The translations under genes and the position numbers were made by a program. Shown here in pieces: positions 44,589 to 52,702 of a stretch of 64,000 nt of DNA. Below the pieces are notes generated by a model that saw nothing but the letters and a program-made list of their open reading frames with translations, was not told the origin of the DNA and ran no database searches. The DNA is from Paracoccaceae bacterium Fryx2 (lineage in GTDB: Bacteria; Pseudomonadota; Alphaproteobacteria; Rhodobacterales; Rhodobacteraceae): contig JAVSGI010000005.1 of assembly GCA_032334235.1 (NCBI GenBank), positions 1,550,001 through 1,614,000 of the forward strand, written 5' to 3'. Position 1 is the first letter of the stretch. The number at the start of each line of letters is the position of its first letter.

Positions 44589-45009
44589 GCGCGGATGGCC
44601 TGTAAGCCGGGTTCTGTTCGGGGGCGTGGCGCCCCTTCGATGACCATTCCTCTGCCCCCGCCGTTACCGGCGGGATCTAGCTGCCAACCCGGGCCCCTGG
44701 GCTGAGCCGTCCCTGTGGCGGTATCCCCGGCCCTTCGGCCGCGGACCTTTCCACGCGGGGCCCCTATTCGGCATTGCTCCGGGTGGGGCTTGCCATGCCA
44801 GTCCTGTTGCCAGTCCTGCGGTGGGCTCTTGCCCCACCGTTTCACCATCACCCCGGACCCGTTGCCGGGCCGATAGGGCTGTCTCTTCTCTGTGGCGCTT
44901 TCCCTCGGGTTGCCCCGGCCGGGCGTTACCCGGCACCCCTGCCTCATGGAGCCCGGACTTTCCTCGCATGCCCGTTGCCGGGCACACGCGGTCATCCGGC
45001 CATCCGCGC
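44589..45009 (-). ncRNA. rnpB: RNase P RNA
   Basis: Bacterial type A RNase P RNA, the catalytic subunit that removes tRNA 5' leaders. Read on the minus strand, the ends pair as P1 (GCGCGGATGGCC with GGCCATCCGCGC). Universally conserved segments are GAGGAAAGTCCGGGCTCC near the 5' end, the internal GAAACGGTGGGGCAAGAG region, and ACAGAACCCGGCTTACAGGC at the 3' end. About 421 nt, normal for alphaproteobacteria. The 5' end lies only ten bases after an amidase stop codon. Confidence 0.95.
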
Positions 45010-45016
45010 GAAGGCG

Positions 45017-45045
45017 GGCTTACGCTGCGGCTCCGCTTCCGTCAA
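45017..45045 (-). promoter_or_regulatory. Candidate rnpB promoter inside the amidase 3' end
   Basis: TTGACG (45045-45040), a 17-base spacer and TAAGCC (45022-45017) give a near-consensus -35 with a weaker -10. A start about seven bases on (45010) coincides with the RNase P RNA 5' end. The -10 contains the amidase TAA stop. Confidence 0.6.
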
Positions 45046-45691
45046 CGGGAAAGCGCCGGGCGAGGTCGGCGGCCAGGCTTGCGTCGGTGGCATCCAGTGC
45101 CCCCCGCGCCCAGGGGCGGAAGCGCAGCCGGAAGGCGGCCAGCAGCAGGTCGGGGGCCACGTCGGGGTAGCCGAAGGCGCGGGCGGCGGCAGCGAAATCG
45201 CCGGGCGGGCCGGTGTCGGGCCAGACCGACAGCCCTGCCAGCGCCAGCCTGCGCCAGTCGAAGCGCGGCCCGGGGTCGGATTTGCGCCCCGGCGCCATGT
45301 CGGAATGGGCGATCACCCGTTCGGGCGCAATCACGCGGCGCGTCATGATGTCGGACAGCAGCGATTCCAGCGCGCGCATCTGCGGCTCGGGGAAAGGGTG
45401 GCTGCCGGTGTTGGCGAGTTCGATCCCGATCGAGCGCGAGTTCACCTCGGTCACCGCCCCCCAGGCCCCCACCCCGGCATGCCATGCGCGCAGGTCTTCG
45501 GGCACCAATTCCAGCACGGCGCCAGACTCGGCTATCAGGTAATGCGCCGAAACCTGGGCCTCGGGGTCGCACAGCCTGTCACAGGCGGCTGCGGCCGTTG
45601 CCATTGCGGTGTAATGCAGCACGATCAGGTCGGGCTTAACGCTCCCCCGCCGCGGACCGCAGTTGGGCGAGGGGTGCGGCGTGATCCGCAT
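45020..45691 (-). CDS. N-acetylmuramoyl-L-alanine amidase (AmpD/Amidase_2 family)
   Basis: A 223-residue zinc amidase. The Amidase_2 fold shows DLIVLHYTAMATAAAACDRL (first zinc His), VSAHYLIAESGAVLELVPED, AWHAGVGAWGAVTEVNSRSIGIEL (second region) and VIAHSDMAPGRKSDPGPRFDW, with the second His ligand, Asp and catalytic Lys. No signal peptide is evident, so it is probably a cytoplasmic AmpD-like muropeptide recycling enzyme. It follows the excalibur lipoprotein by nine bases and carries the rnpB promoter at its 3' end. Confidence 0.92.
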   Translation of the reverse strand: MRITPHPSPNCGPRRGSVKPDLIVLHYTAMATAAAACDRLCDPEAQVSAHYLIAESGAVLELVPEDLRAWHAGVGAWGAVTEVNSRSIGIELANTGSHPFPEPQMRALESLLSDIMTRRVIAPERVIAHSDMAPGRKSDPGPRFDWRRLALAGLSVWPDTGPPGDFAAAARAFGYPDVAPDLLLAAFRLRFRPWARGALDATDASLAADLARRFPVDGSGAAA

Positions 45692-45700
45692 GGCGCCCGG

Positions 45701-46462
45701 TTACTTCAGGGCGGTGCGGAACGGGCGCGGGTCCCACGAACAGGCGAAGCCGTCGCCATCGGGGTCAAGGCCCTTGCGGTCCCTTTCCGGCCCGCCGTCC
45801 TCCAGGAACGCTTCCTGCGCGAGGTCGGGCGAATTGTAGCGCGCGCAAGCCGCGGCCGGGTTCGAGACCCGCAACGAAGACCGCTTGTAAACCGGCGTTC
45901 CCGGCGCATGGGTGGTCGACAGGGCAAACTGCACGATGTTCGGCCCGGCAGATCCGCTGCGTTCGGGCACGGCCGTCGGGGTCACCACCTGATACTGCGC
46001 CCGGTTGCGGGCGATCCGTTCGGCATCGCTTTCGATGGTTTCGCGCGCCGCGACCGCCGAGAAATCGTTCTCGTCGGAAATGCCACCAGAGCGGTTCAGC
46101 ATCTCGCCCGATTCCACCTTGATGCCCGCAGGCGCATTGCCACGCGGCCGCGCGGAGCCATCAAGCGGGGGCTGCTGGGCGGGATAGGGTTGTGCAAGCG
46201 AAGGCTGGGCGGGGAAGGGCTGGGCCGCAGGCACGCCCGCCTCGGCCGCGTCGATCGCCGCCCCCAGCCGTTCGGTCGAGAACACCGGGGCGGGCGTCGC
46301 CATGGCCCCCGGCGCCGCGGGTGGCGGCGTGCCGTTGGTCAGCGCCGCCTCGCGGTCGCGCAGGTAGCTCGGGTAATCCTGAAAGCCGACGCCGCTGTCG
46401 GGCACGGCGGGGGCACAGGCGGCAAGGCCGAGAGCAACGAGGAGCAGGGCAGTTGGGCGCAT
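45701..46462 (-). CDS. Lipoprotein with C-terminal excalibur-like calcium motif
   Basis: A 253-residue lipoprotein (MRPTALLLVALGLAAC, Cys16). A Pro/Ala/Gln-rich middle leads to a C-terminal stretch resembling the excalibur domain: YNSPDLAQEAFLEDGGPERDRKGLDPDGDGFACSWDP, with a DxDGDGxxC calcium-like loop. Function unknown. It lies 32 bases after gatA and nine before the amidase. ATG 46462 is used rather than upstream Mets because it places the lipobox correctly. Confidence 0.78.
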   Translation of the reverse strand: MRPTALLLVALGLAACAPAVPDSGVGFQDYPSYLRDREAALTNGTPPPAAPGAMATPAPVFSTERLGAAIDAAEAGVPAAQPFPAQPSLAQPYPAQQPPLDGSARPRGNAPAGIKVESGEMLNRSGGISDENDFSAVAARETIESDAERIARNRAQYQVVTPTAVPERSGSAGPNIVQFALSTTHAPGTPVYKRSSLRVSNPAAACARYNSPDLAQEAFLEDGGPERDRKGLDPDGDGFACSWDPRPFRTALK

Positions 46463-46494
46463 GGGCAGGTATCCGGAAAACATCATGCCCGGGC

Positions 46495-47976
46495 CTACCA
46501 CCATTTTTCGGGCTTTGCCACAAAGCCCGCCGCCGCTTCCAGCACATAGGCGTGATTGAGCAGGTCAGCCTCTTCCCACGGGCGCCCGATCAGTTGCAGC
46601 CCAAGCGGCAGACCTTTGGCATCCAGCCCGACCGGCACCGCGATGCCGGGCAGCCCAGCGAGGTTCACCGTGACGGTGAACACGTCGTTCAGATACATCT
46701 CGACCGGGTCGGCATTGGCCATCTCGCCCAGCCCGAAGGCGCTCGACGGCGTGGCGGGGGTAAGGATGGCATCGACCCCGGCGGCGAAGGCCAGCTCGAA
46801 GTCGCGCTTGATCAGGGCGCGCACCTTGCGGGCGCGGTTGTAATAGGCGTCGTAGAAGCCCGCCGACAGCACATAGGTGCCGATCATCACGCGGCGCTGC
46901 ACTTCCTTGCCGAAGCCTTCGGCGCGGGTCTTCTCGTACATCTCGGTGATGCCGTCGCCCTGCGCCAGCTTCGCGCGGTGGCCATAGCGCACCCCGTCAT
47001 AGCGCGCGAGGTTGCTCGACGCCTCGGCCGGCGCGATGACGTAATAGGCGGGCAGCGCGTATTTGGTGTGCGGCAGGCTGATGTCGACGATTTCGGCCCC
47101 GGCATCCTTCAGCATCGCCGTGCCGTCGGCCCAGAGCTTCTCGATCTCGGCGGGCATCCCGTCCATGCGGTATTCGCGCGGGATGCCGATCTTTTTGCCC
47201 CGGATGTCGCCGGTCAGCGCCGCCTCGAAGTCGGGCACCGCCAGATCGGCGCTGGTGCTGTCTTTCGGGTCATGCCCAGCCATCGCCCCCAGCAGGATCG
47301 CGGCGTCACGCACCGTCCGGGTCATCGGCCCCGCCTGATCAAGGCTCGATGCAAACGCCACGATGCCCCAACGGCTGACTCGCCCGTAGGTCGGCTTGAT
47401 TCCCACGATCCCGGTAAACGCCGCAGGCTGGCGGATCGAGCCGCCCGTATCGGTGCCCAGCGCCGCCAGACAGAGGTCCGCCGCCACCGCCGCCGCCGAC
47501 CCGCCCGACGATCCGCCGGGCGTCAGGTTGCGGTCATCGACCTTCCACGGGTTGACCACCGGGCCATAGCACGAGGTCTCGTTGCTCGACCCCATGGCAA
47601 ACTCGTCCATGTTCAGCTTGCCCAGCATCACCGCCCCGGCATCGAACAGCTGCGCCGTCACGGTCGATTCGTATTCCGGCTTGAACCCCTTGAGGATGTT
47701 CGACCCGGCCTGCGAGGCAACGCCCCTGGTGCAGAACAGATCCTTGATCCCCAGCGGAATGCCGCAGATCCCCGGCGCATCGCCGACCTTCAGGCGCGCA
47801 TCCGCCGCCCGCGCCTGATCCAGCGCCAGTTCCGGCGTCTTGTGGACAAAGGCCCCCAGCCCGTCGCCCGCATCCATCGCGGTCAGGCAGGCCATGGTCA
47901 GATCGACCGCGCTCAACTCGCCCTTGCGCAGCGCGTCGCGCGCGGCGGCGACGGTCAGTTCGTTCGGATGTGTCAT
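46495..47976 (-). CDS. gatA: Asp-tRNA(Asn)/Glu-tRNA(Gln) amidotransferase subunit A
   Basis: A 493-residue amidase that generates ammonia from glutamine for converting Glu-tRNA-Gln (and Asp-tRNA-Asn) to the amide form. The amidase signature [38 protein letters not shown] has the Ser-cisSer-Lys triad residues; [16 protein letters not shown] and GIPREYR are also typical. ATG overlaps the gatC stop as ATGA. gatB is not in the window. Confidence 0.97.
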   Translation of the reverse strand: MTHPNELTVAAARDALRKGELSAVDLTMACLTAMDAGDGLGAFVHKTPELALDQARAADARLKVGDAPGICGIPLGIKDLFCTRGVASQAGSNILKGFKPEYESTVTAQLFDAGAVMLGKLNMDEFAMGSSNETSCYGPVVNPWKVDDRNLTPGGSSGGSAAAVAADLCLAALGTDTGGSIRQPAAFTGIVGIKPTYGRVSRWGIVAFASSLDQAGPMTRTVRDAAILLGAMAGHDPKDSTSADLAVPDFEAALTGDIRGKKIGIPREYRMDGMPAEIEKLWADGTAMLKDAGAEIVDISLPHTKYALPAYYVIAPAEASSNLARYDGVRYGHRAKLAQGDGITEMYEKTRAEGFGKEVQRRVMIGTYVLSAGFYDAYYNRARKVRALIKRDFELAFAAGVDAILTPATPSSAFGLGEMANADPVEMYLNDVFTVTVNLAGLPGIAVPVGLDAKGLPLGLQLIGRPWEEADLLNHAYVLEAAAGFVAKPEKWW

Positions 47977-48260
47977 TCCACCACCTTCGGCACCGCAAAG
48001 AAGCCTTCCCGCGCATCTGGGGCATTGGCGAGGATCTGGCTCTGGATGCCGCCATCCGTCACCACATCCGCCCGCCGTTTCAGCCGCATCGGGGTAACGC
48101 TGGTCATCGGCTCGATGCCGGTCACGTCAACCTCGTTCAACTGTTCCATGAAGGTCAGGATGCCCGACAGCTCACCCGCCAGCGCGGGCAGGTCGGCCTC
48201 CTCGACGCGGATGCGCGCCAGCTTGGCCACACGCCGCGCGGTTTCGATGTCGATGGACAT
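47973..48260 (-). CDS. gatC: Asp-tRNA(Asn)/Glu-tRNA(Gln) amidotransferase subunit C
   Basis: A 95-residue stabilising subunit of the GatCAB complex: [21 protein letters not shown], then [29 protein letters not shown] and the DVVTDGG near the C-terminus. Length is standard. It overlaps gatA by four bases, ensuring stoichiometric translation. Confidence 0.96.
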   Translation of the reverse strand: MSIDIETARRVAKLARIRVEEADLPALAGELSGILTFMEQLNEVDVTGIEPMTSVTPMRLKRRADVVTDGGIQSQILANAPDAREGFFAVPKVVE

Positions 48261-48293
48261 GGCGCAATGCTCCGCTTACCCGTTTGGCGTGGT

Positions 48294-48965
48294 TTAGCCG
48301 GGCGTGCCCCCCGCTGCAAGACGGGTGGTGGCGTGGCGATGCCGCCGGTAGACCTCGATCATCCAGCCCAGCATCACCGCATTCAGCAGGTGCCACAGGA
48401 AATGCGTTCCCATCGGGATCACCCCGCACAGCGGCCCGTCCAGCGTGCGGAAGGTCAGCGAAGCCACCAGCACCAAGGCCCCTGCCGCCAGCCCCCGCGC
48501 CGTTTCGGGCGCCCGCCGCCGCAGCAGCCACGCATAGGCCAGAATCAGCACCGGCACCGGCGCATAGCCCGCCGACGACCCGAGGCCGGGCACCATCCCC
48601 CAAAGCGGCACCGTCAGCGCGGCATAGGGAAAGAACGCGAGCACCGCCAGCCCCGCCTGCCAGCCCTTCAACCCCAGCATGTCGCGGCTCGCGGCATAGA
48701 CATAAAGCAGGATGAACCCCAGGATCGGCAGCACGTCCATCAGCCCGGTCAGCCGGTTGGCATGGGTGTGGAACAGCCACGACCCGACCCCGATCGCCCC
48801 CAGCACGATGGCCAGCGCCCGCGCCAGCGGCACCCCCCGCACCCGGGGCCAGACCACCAGCGCCGCCACGACAAAAGCCAGATTGGTCAGCGCATTCAGC
48901 GGCTCGGCCCAGTAGTCCGGCCCCAGCCGCTCGCAATAGGCATCCACCGGCTCGAACCAGCCCAT
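48294..48965 (-). CDS. Ceramidase-domain membrane protein
   Basis: A 223-residue protein with seven membrane spans, resembling the alkaline ceramidase (CREST) superfamily. Motifs fit a membrane metal-hydrolase site: EPLNALTNLAFVVAA, IGVGSWLFHTHANR (Ser and His) and the late GTHFLWHLLNAVMLGW (two His). Homologues hydrolyse amide bonds in membrane lipids; no sphingolipid genes are near, so another lipid amide is possible. Gene lies between gatC and a divergent UPF0173 gene. Confidence 0.82.
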   Translation of the reverse strand: MGWFEPVDAYCERLGPDYWAEPLNALTNLAFVVAALVVWPRVRGVPLARALAIVLGAIGVGSWLFHTHANRLTGLMDVLPILGFILLYVYAASRDMLGLKGWQAGLAVLAFFPYAALTVPLWGMVPGLGSSAGYAPVPVLILAYAWLLRRRAPETARGLAAGALVLVASLTFRTLDGPLCGVIPMGTHFLWHLLNAVMLGWMIEVYRRHRHATTRLAAGGTPG

Positions 48966-49021
48966 TTCTTTCCCCCCCGATCACGCTAGACTGGATTTGG
49001 ATCGCAACCAAGGAATTGCAC

Positions 49022-49720
49022 ATGAACATCACCTGGCTCGGCCATTCCGGCTTCCGCATCGAGATCGAATCCGCCGTGCTGCTGATCGACCCCTGGCTGA
49101 CCGGCAACCCGATGTTCCCCGAAACCCGCCGCGCCGAAGCGACCGAAGGCGCGACCCACGTCCTGCTGACCCACGGCCACGGTGACCATTCCGCCGACGC
49201 ACTGTCGATCTGCAAGGAGAAGGCGATCCCCCTGATCGGCACCTACGATCTGGTCAGCTGGTGGACCGGGCGCGAAGGCATCGCGGGCACCGGCTACAAC
49301 AAGGGCGGCACGCTCGATCTCGGCGGGGCGAAGGTGACGCTGGTCAACGCCAGCCATTCCTCCTCGGTCGCGGGGCCGGATGGCGCGCCGGTCTATGCCG
49401 GGCACGAGGCGGGCTACATGATCGCGGGCGAAGGGCACACGGTCTATGTCTCGGGCGATACCGACATCATGGCCGACATGGGCTGGATGGGCGAGCTGCA
49501 CGCCCCCGACATCGGCATCCTGTCGGCGGGCGGCCTCTACACGATGGACATGAAGCGCGCCGCCTTCGCATCGCGCAAGTATTTCAATTTCAAGACCGTG
49601 ATCCCCTGCCACTACCGCACCTTCCCGGCGCTGGAACAGAACGCCGACGCCCTGCGCGCCGGCCTGCCGCCGGGCGTCGCGGTGATCGAGCCGCAGGTGC
49701 TGGAACCGATCACATTCTGA
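49022..49720 (+). CDS. UPF0173-type metal-dependent hydrolase (MBL fold)
   Basis: A 232-residue metallo-beta-lactamase-fold protein of the UPF0173 group. It begins MNITWLGHSGFRIE and contains LTHGHGDHSADAL (His51, His53, Asp55, His56) plus the later VYVSGDTDIMADM and IPCHYRTFPAL. Substrate unknown. ATG 49022 follows AAGGA; a TTG two codons upstream is less likely. It converges on tadA, with a TAC-loop hairpin at the junction. Confidence 0.92.
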   Translation: MNITWLGHSGFRIEIESAVLLIDPWLTGNPMFPETRRAEATEGATHVLLTHGHGDHSADALSICKEKAIPLIGTYDLVSWWTGREGIAGTGYNKGGTLDLGGAKVTLVNASHSSSVAGPDGAPVYAGHEAGYMIAGEGHTVYVSGDTDIMADMGWMGELHAPDIGILSAGGLYTMDMKRAAFASRKYFNFKTVIPCHYRTFPALEQNADALRAGLPPGVAVIEPQVLEPITF

Positions 49721-49740
49721 CATCCGCCGGGGCGCCGCGC

Positions 49741-49759
49741 GATTTTTCTACGAAAAATC
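49741..49759. repeat. AT-rich TAC-loop hairpin (family A, copy 3)
   Basis: GATTTTTC-TAC-GAAAAATC, an 8-bp stem between convergent genes. The TAG stop of tadA lies inside it (complement 49748-49750). Confidence 0.75.
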
Positions 49760-50218
49760 CCCCCCCGGCCGCCGCCCCGCGAAAAACCCGGTCAGCAGCG
49801 CCGCCGCCTCCGCCGCCGCGATGCCGTCATAGACCTCGGGCACATGGTGGCATTGCTGATGCGTGAACACCCGCGCCCCCTGCGCCACCCCGCCCGACTT
49901 GGGGTCGGCCGCGCCATAGTAGAGCCGCGCGATCCGTGCCGCCGAAATCGCCCCGGCGCACATCGGGCAGGGCTCCAGCGTGACGTAAAGATCATGGCCC
50001 GTCAGCCGCTCCTGCCCCAGCGCGGCACAGGCCGCCCTTATCGCCAGCATTTCGGCATGAGCCGAGGGGTCGCACAGCTCCCGCGTCCGGTTGCCCGCCC
50101 GCGCCACCACCGCACCGCCGGCCGAGACCACCACCGCCCCCACCGGCACCTCGCCGCGCGAGGCTGCCGCGCGGGCCTCCTGCAAGGCAATCTCCATATG
50201 GCTGCGAAACGGGCTCAT
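49748..50218 (-). CDS. tadA: tRNA-specific adenosine deaminase
   Basis: A 156-residue zinc deaminase of the cytidine deaminase fold: HAE at residues 54-56 (catalytic Glu, zinc His) and PCPMC with zinc Cys84 and Cys87. TadA converts A34 to inosine in tRNA-Arg(ACG); the length, the EVPVGAVVV opening and LYYGAADPKSGGV fit TadA better than guanine deaminase. Its last codons (GGDFS) and stop are encoded in the dispersed AT-rich hairpin. Confidence 0.92.
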   Translation of the reverse strand: MSPFRSHMEIALQEARAAASRGEVPVGAVVVSAGGAVVARAGNRTRELCDPSAHAEMLAIRAACAALGQERLTGHDLYVTLEPCPMCAGAISAARIARLYYGAADPKSGGVAQGARVFTHQQCHHVPEVYDGIAAAEAAALLTGFFAGRRPGGDFS

Positions 50219-50260
50219 GCCCCGTGATGCCGCGCCTGGCCCGGCAGTTCAAGCCGCCTT

Positions 50261-50316
50261 GCTCCTTCTTCTTGGGTCAAATACCCTGCGGGGGTCCGGG
50301 GGCGCAAAGCCCCCGG
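50261..50316. repeat. Dispersed element, TTCTTGGNCCAAATA family, with GC hairpin (copy 5)
   Basis: CTTCTTCTTGGGTCAAATAC is followed by CCTGCGGGGGT and a perfect hairpin CCGGGGGC-GCAAA-GCCCCCGG (50296-50316). It lies between divergent tadA and the pseudouridine synthase gene, so it is not simply a gene-end terminator. Confidence 0.65.
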
Positions 50317-50363
50317 CGGCCTCCGCCGCTGCGGAACGCCAGTTCCAGCAAAGGGCCCCCCAT

Positions 50364-51476
50364 ATGACCGACCCCGCAAAACCCGCACCGCCCCCCGCAC
50401 CGCCCAAAGCCCCGGCAGGCGAACGCATCGCCAAGGTGCTGTCGCGTGCGGGCATCGCCTCGCGCCGCGAGGCCGAACGGATGATCGAGCTGGGCCAGGT
50501 CGCGGTCAACGGGCGCGTCATCGACAGCCCGGCGCTGAACGTGACGCCGCAGGACCGCATCACCGTCGAGGGCAAGCCGGTCGCCGCCCCCGAACCCGCG
50601 CGCCTCTGGCTCTATTACAAGCCCGAGGGGCTGGTGACGTCGGCCTCCGACGAAAAGGGCCGCGCCACGGTGTTCGAGCGCCTGCCCGAGGACATGCCGC
50701 GTGTCATGTCGATCGGGCGGCTCGACCTCAACTCCGAAGGGCTGCTGCTCCTGACCAACGACGGCGAGCTGAAGCGGCGGCTGGAACTGCCCGCCACCGG
50801 CTGGCTGCGCAAGTACCGGGTGCGGATCAAGGGCAACCCGACCGATGCCGACCTCGAACCGCTGCGCACCGGCATCACGGTCGAAGGCGAGCGGTTCCAG
50901 CCGATGATCGCCATCATCGACCGCATACAGGGCGCAAACGCGTGGCTGACCATCGGCCTGCGCGAGGGCAAGAACCGCGAGATCCGCCGCGCCATGTTCG
51001 CGCTGAACCTGACGGTCAACCGGCTGATCCGGGTCAGCTACGGCCCGTTCCGTCTGGGCGACATGGAGCCCGGCGACGTGGCAGAGGTGCGCGGCAAGGT
51101 GCTGCGCGACCAGCTGGGCTACGACCCGACCGAAGATGACGCGCCAGAGATCAAGGGTGCCAAGCCGCGCCTGCGCCCCAAACCCGGCGGCGGCGACGCC
51201 GAAGCCAGGCCCGCCCGGCCCGGCGGCACCAAGCCGCGCCTGCTGCCCAAGGCCAAACCCACCGGCCGCCCCACGCGCGCCGCGGGCCCCGCCGAACGCG
51301 CCGCCGCCGCCACACCCAAGCCGCAAACCCGCACCCCGCGCGGCCCGGCCACCCCCCGCACGGCGCTTCCGGCCGAAGACCCGGCGAAACCGCAGCGCGG
51401 CCCCAAATCCCGCTCCGGGGCCGCCCCCCGCAAACCTGCCCCCAAGGGGCCCCCGCGCGGCCCGGCGAAACGCTGA
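50364..51476 (+). CDS. rluB: RluB-family 23S rRNA pseudouridine synthase with basic C-terminal tail
   Basis: A 370-residue enzyme: an S4 RNA-binding domain (ERIAKVLSRAGIASRREAERMIELGQVAVNG), then the RsuA/RluB catalytic domain (LYYKPEGLVTSASDEKGR, the catalytic Asp in SIGRLDLNSEGLLLLTNDG, and TIGLREGKNREIRRAMFALN). RluB modifies U2605 of 23S rRNA. A 110-residue Pro/Lys/Arg-rich tail follows, common in alphaproteobacteria and probably RNA-binding. ATG 50364 follows AAAGGG. RluB versus RluE/F cannot be settled by eye. Confidence 0.9.
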   Translation: MTDPAKPAPPPAPPKAPAGERIAKVLSRAGIASRREAERMIELGQVAVNGRVIDSPALNVTPQDRITVEGKPVAAPEPARLWLYYKPEGLVTSASDEKGRATVFERLPEDMPRVMSIGRLDLNSEGLLLLTNDGELKRRLELPATGWLRKYRVRIKGNPTDADLEPLRTGITVEGERFQPMIAIIDRIQGANAWLTIGLREGKNREIRRAMFALNLTVNRLIRVSYGPFRLGDMEPGDVAEVRGKVLRDQLGYDPTEDDAPEIKGAKPRLRPKPGGGDAEARPARPGGTKPRLLPKAKPTGRPTRAAGPAERAAAATPKPQTRTPRGPATPRTALPAEDPAKPQRGPKSRSGAAPRKPAPKGPPRGPAKR

Positions 51477-51547
51477 GCCGCCACTGGCAACTGCCCCGCG
51501 CCTCGCCTATATTCGTTGCACAAAGCCTTGCCACCCAAGGGGGATGC

Positions 51548-51631
51548 ATGTCCGGAACCGGCCTCCAGAAACTCGCCTACGCGCTGCTGATCGGCCTGAT
51601 CCTGTATGTCGCCACCCTCGGGGGGGCGTGA
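51548..51631 (+). CDS. 27-residue single-span membrane peptide ahead of xpaC
   Basis: A very short gene, MSGTGLQKLAYALLIGLILY + VATLGGA, 27 residues with one hydrophobic helix. AAGGGGG lies four to five bases upstream. Its TGA overlaps the ATG of the next gene (TGATG), so the two are coupled. It is probably a real small membrane protein or a translational coupler at the head of the XpaC-TelA operon. Confidence 0.7.
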   Translation: MSGTGLQKLAYALLIGLILYVATLGGA

Positions 51632-52506
51632 TGGCACAGCGTTTCGGCGGCAAATACAGCCGCGACGGCAAGTCCCCGCAACCCGGCGGCCCGGCGCCCG
51701 GCGCCTTCACCGGCAAGCGCCGCTCGGCGGCGGGCCTGCGCTCCAACCTGCTGTTCTTCGTGCCGTTCGTCTTCCTGTTCAGCGCCTTCCGGTCAGACCC
51801 GGCCGGGCTGGTGCTGGGCCTGGCCGCCGCCGGGCTGATGATCCTTGCCGCCTGGCTGACGCGCGAGGGCATCCTTGCGCAAGAGGCGTGGGAGGCCCGC
51901 CGCGTCGCCCGCCGCCCGGCCTTTCCGCGCAAGATCGCAGGCTCGGTGCTGATGGGCGCGGGGCTGGTCGCGGGTGGCCTGATGGCGGGGCAGGGCATCG
52001 TCTTTCCCCTGCTGTTCGGCCTGATCGGCGCCGCGCTGCATCTTTTCGCCTTTGGTCCCGACCCGCTGCGCGACAAGGGCATGGAGGGCATCGACACCTT
52101 CCAGACCGACCGCGTCGCCCGCGCGGTTGACGAGGCCGAAAAGCACCTGACAGCGATGAGGGCTGCGATCCTGCGCGCGGGCGACCGCCAGATGGAGGCG
52201 CGGGTCGACCGCTTCGCCGCCACCGCCCGCACCCTGTTCCGCAGCGTCGAGGGCGACCCCGGCGACCTGACGGCGGCGCGCAAGTATCTGGGCGTCTACC
52301 TGATGGGCGCGCGCGACGCGACGGTGAAGTTCGCCGACCTCTACCCCCGGCACCGCGACCCGCTGGTGCGCGCCAAATACGACGCGCTGCTGACCGACCT
52401 GGAAACCAACTTTGCCGCCCGTACCACCGCCCTGCTGTCGAACGACCGGACCAACCTCGATGTCGAAATCGAGGTTCTGCGCGAAAGGCTGCAACGGGGG
52501 TCGTGA
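51631..52506 (+). CDS. XpaC-family protein (5-bromo-4-chloroindolyl phosphate hydrolysis family)
   Basis: A 291-residue protein. A basic N-terminus (MAQRFGGKYSRDGK) precedes two pairs of membrane spans (SNLLFFVPFVFLFSAF, GLVLGLAAAGLMILAAW, then IAGSVLMGAGLVAGGLMAG, FPLLFGLIGAALHLFAFGPD). A C-terminal helical XpaC domain follows (VARAVDEAEKHLTAMRAAI...VYLMGARDATVKFADLY). In Bacillus xpaC lies beside a TelA homologue (yaaN), as here. The name reflects an old phenotype; biochemical role unknown. Start ATG 51631 overlaps the upstream small gene. Confidence 0.85.
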   Translation: MAQRFGGKYSRDGKSPQPGGPAPGAFTGKRRSAAGLRSNLLFFVPFVFLFSAFRSDPAGLVLGLAAAGLMILAAWLTREGILAQEAWEARRVARRPAFPRKIAGSVLMGAGLVAGGLMAGQGIVFPLLFGLIGAALHLFAFGPDPLRDKGMEGIDTFQTDRVARAVDEAEKHLTAMRAAILRAGDRQMEARVDRFAATARTLFRSVEGDPGDLTAARKYLGVYLMGARDATVKFADLYPRHRDPLVRAKYDALLTDLETNFAARTTALLSNDRTNLDVEIEVLRERLQRGS

Positions 52507-52702
52507 CCCGAACCCCAGCCCCCGGCGGAAACCAGCCTGTCGCCGCGCTGCAGCGCAACAAAACCAGCCGCAACGCAGCAACCTTCTCCTCCGCCCCCGC
52601 AACGCAGATTGAGAAACAGTCCCGGCCTGCGTATAGAGAACACGGAATTGCGCCGTCGCCCGGCCCCGCAAGGCCCGGCCCCAAAGTAATAAGCGAGGCA
52701 TC

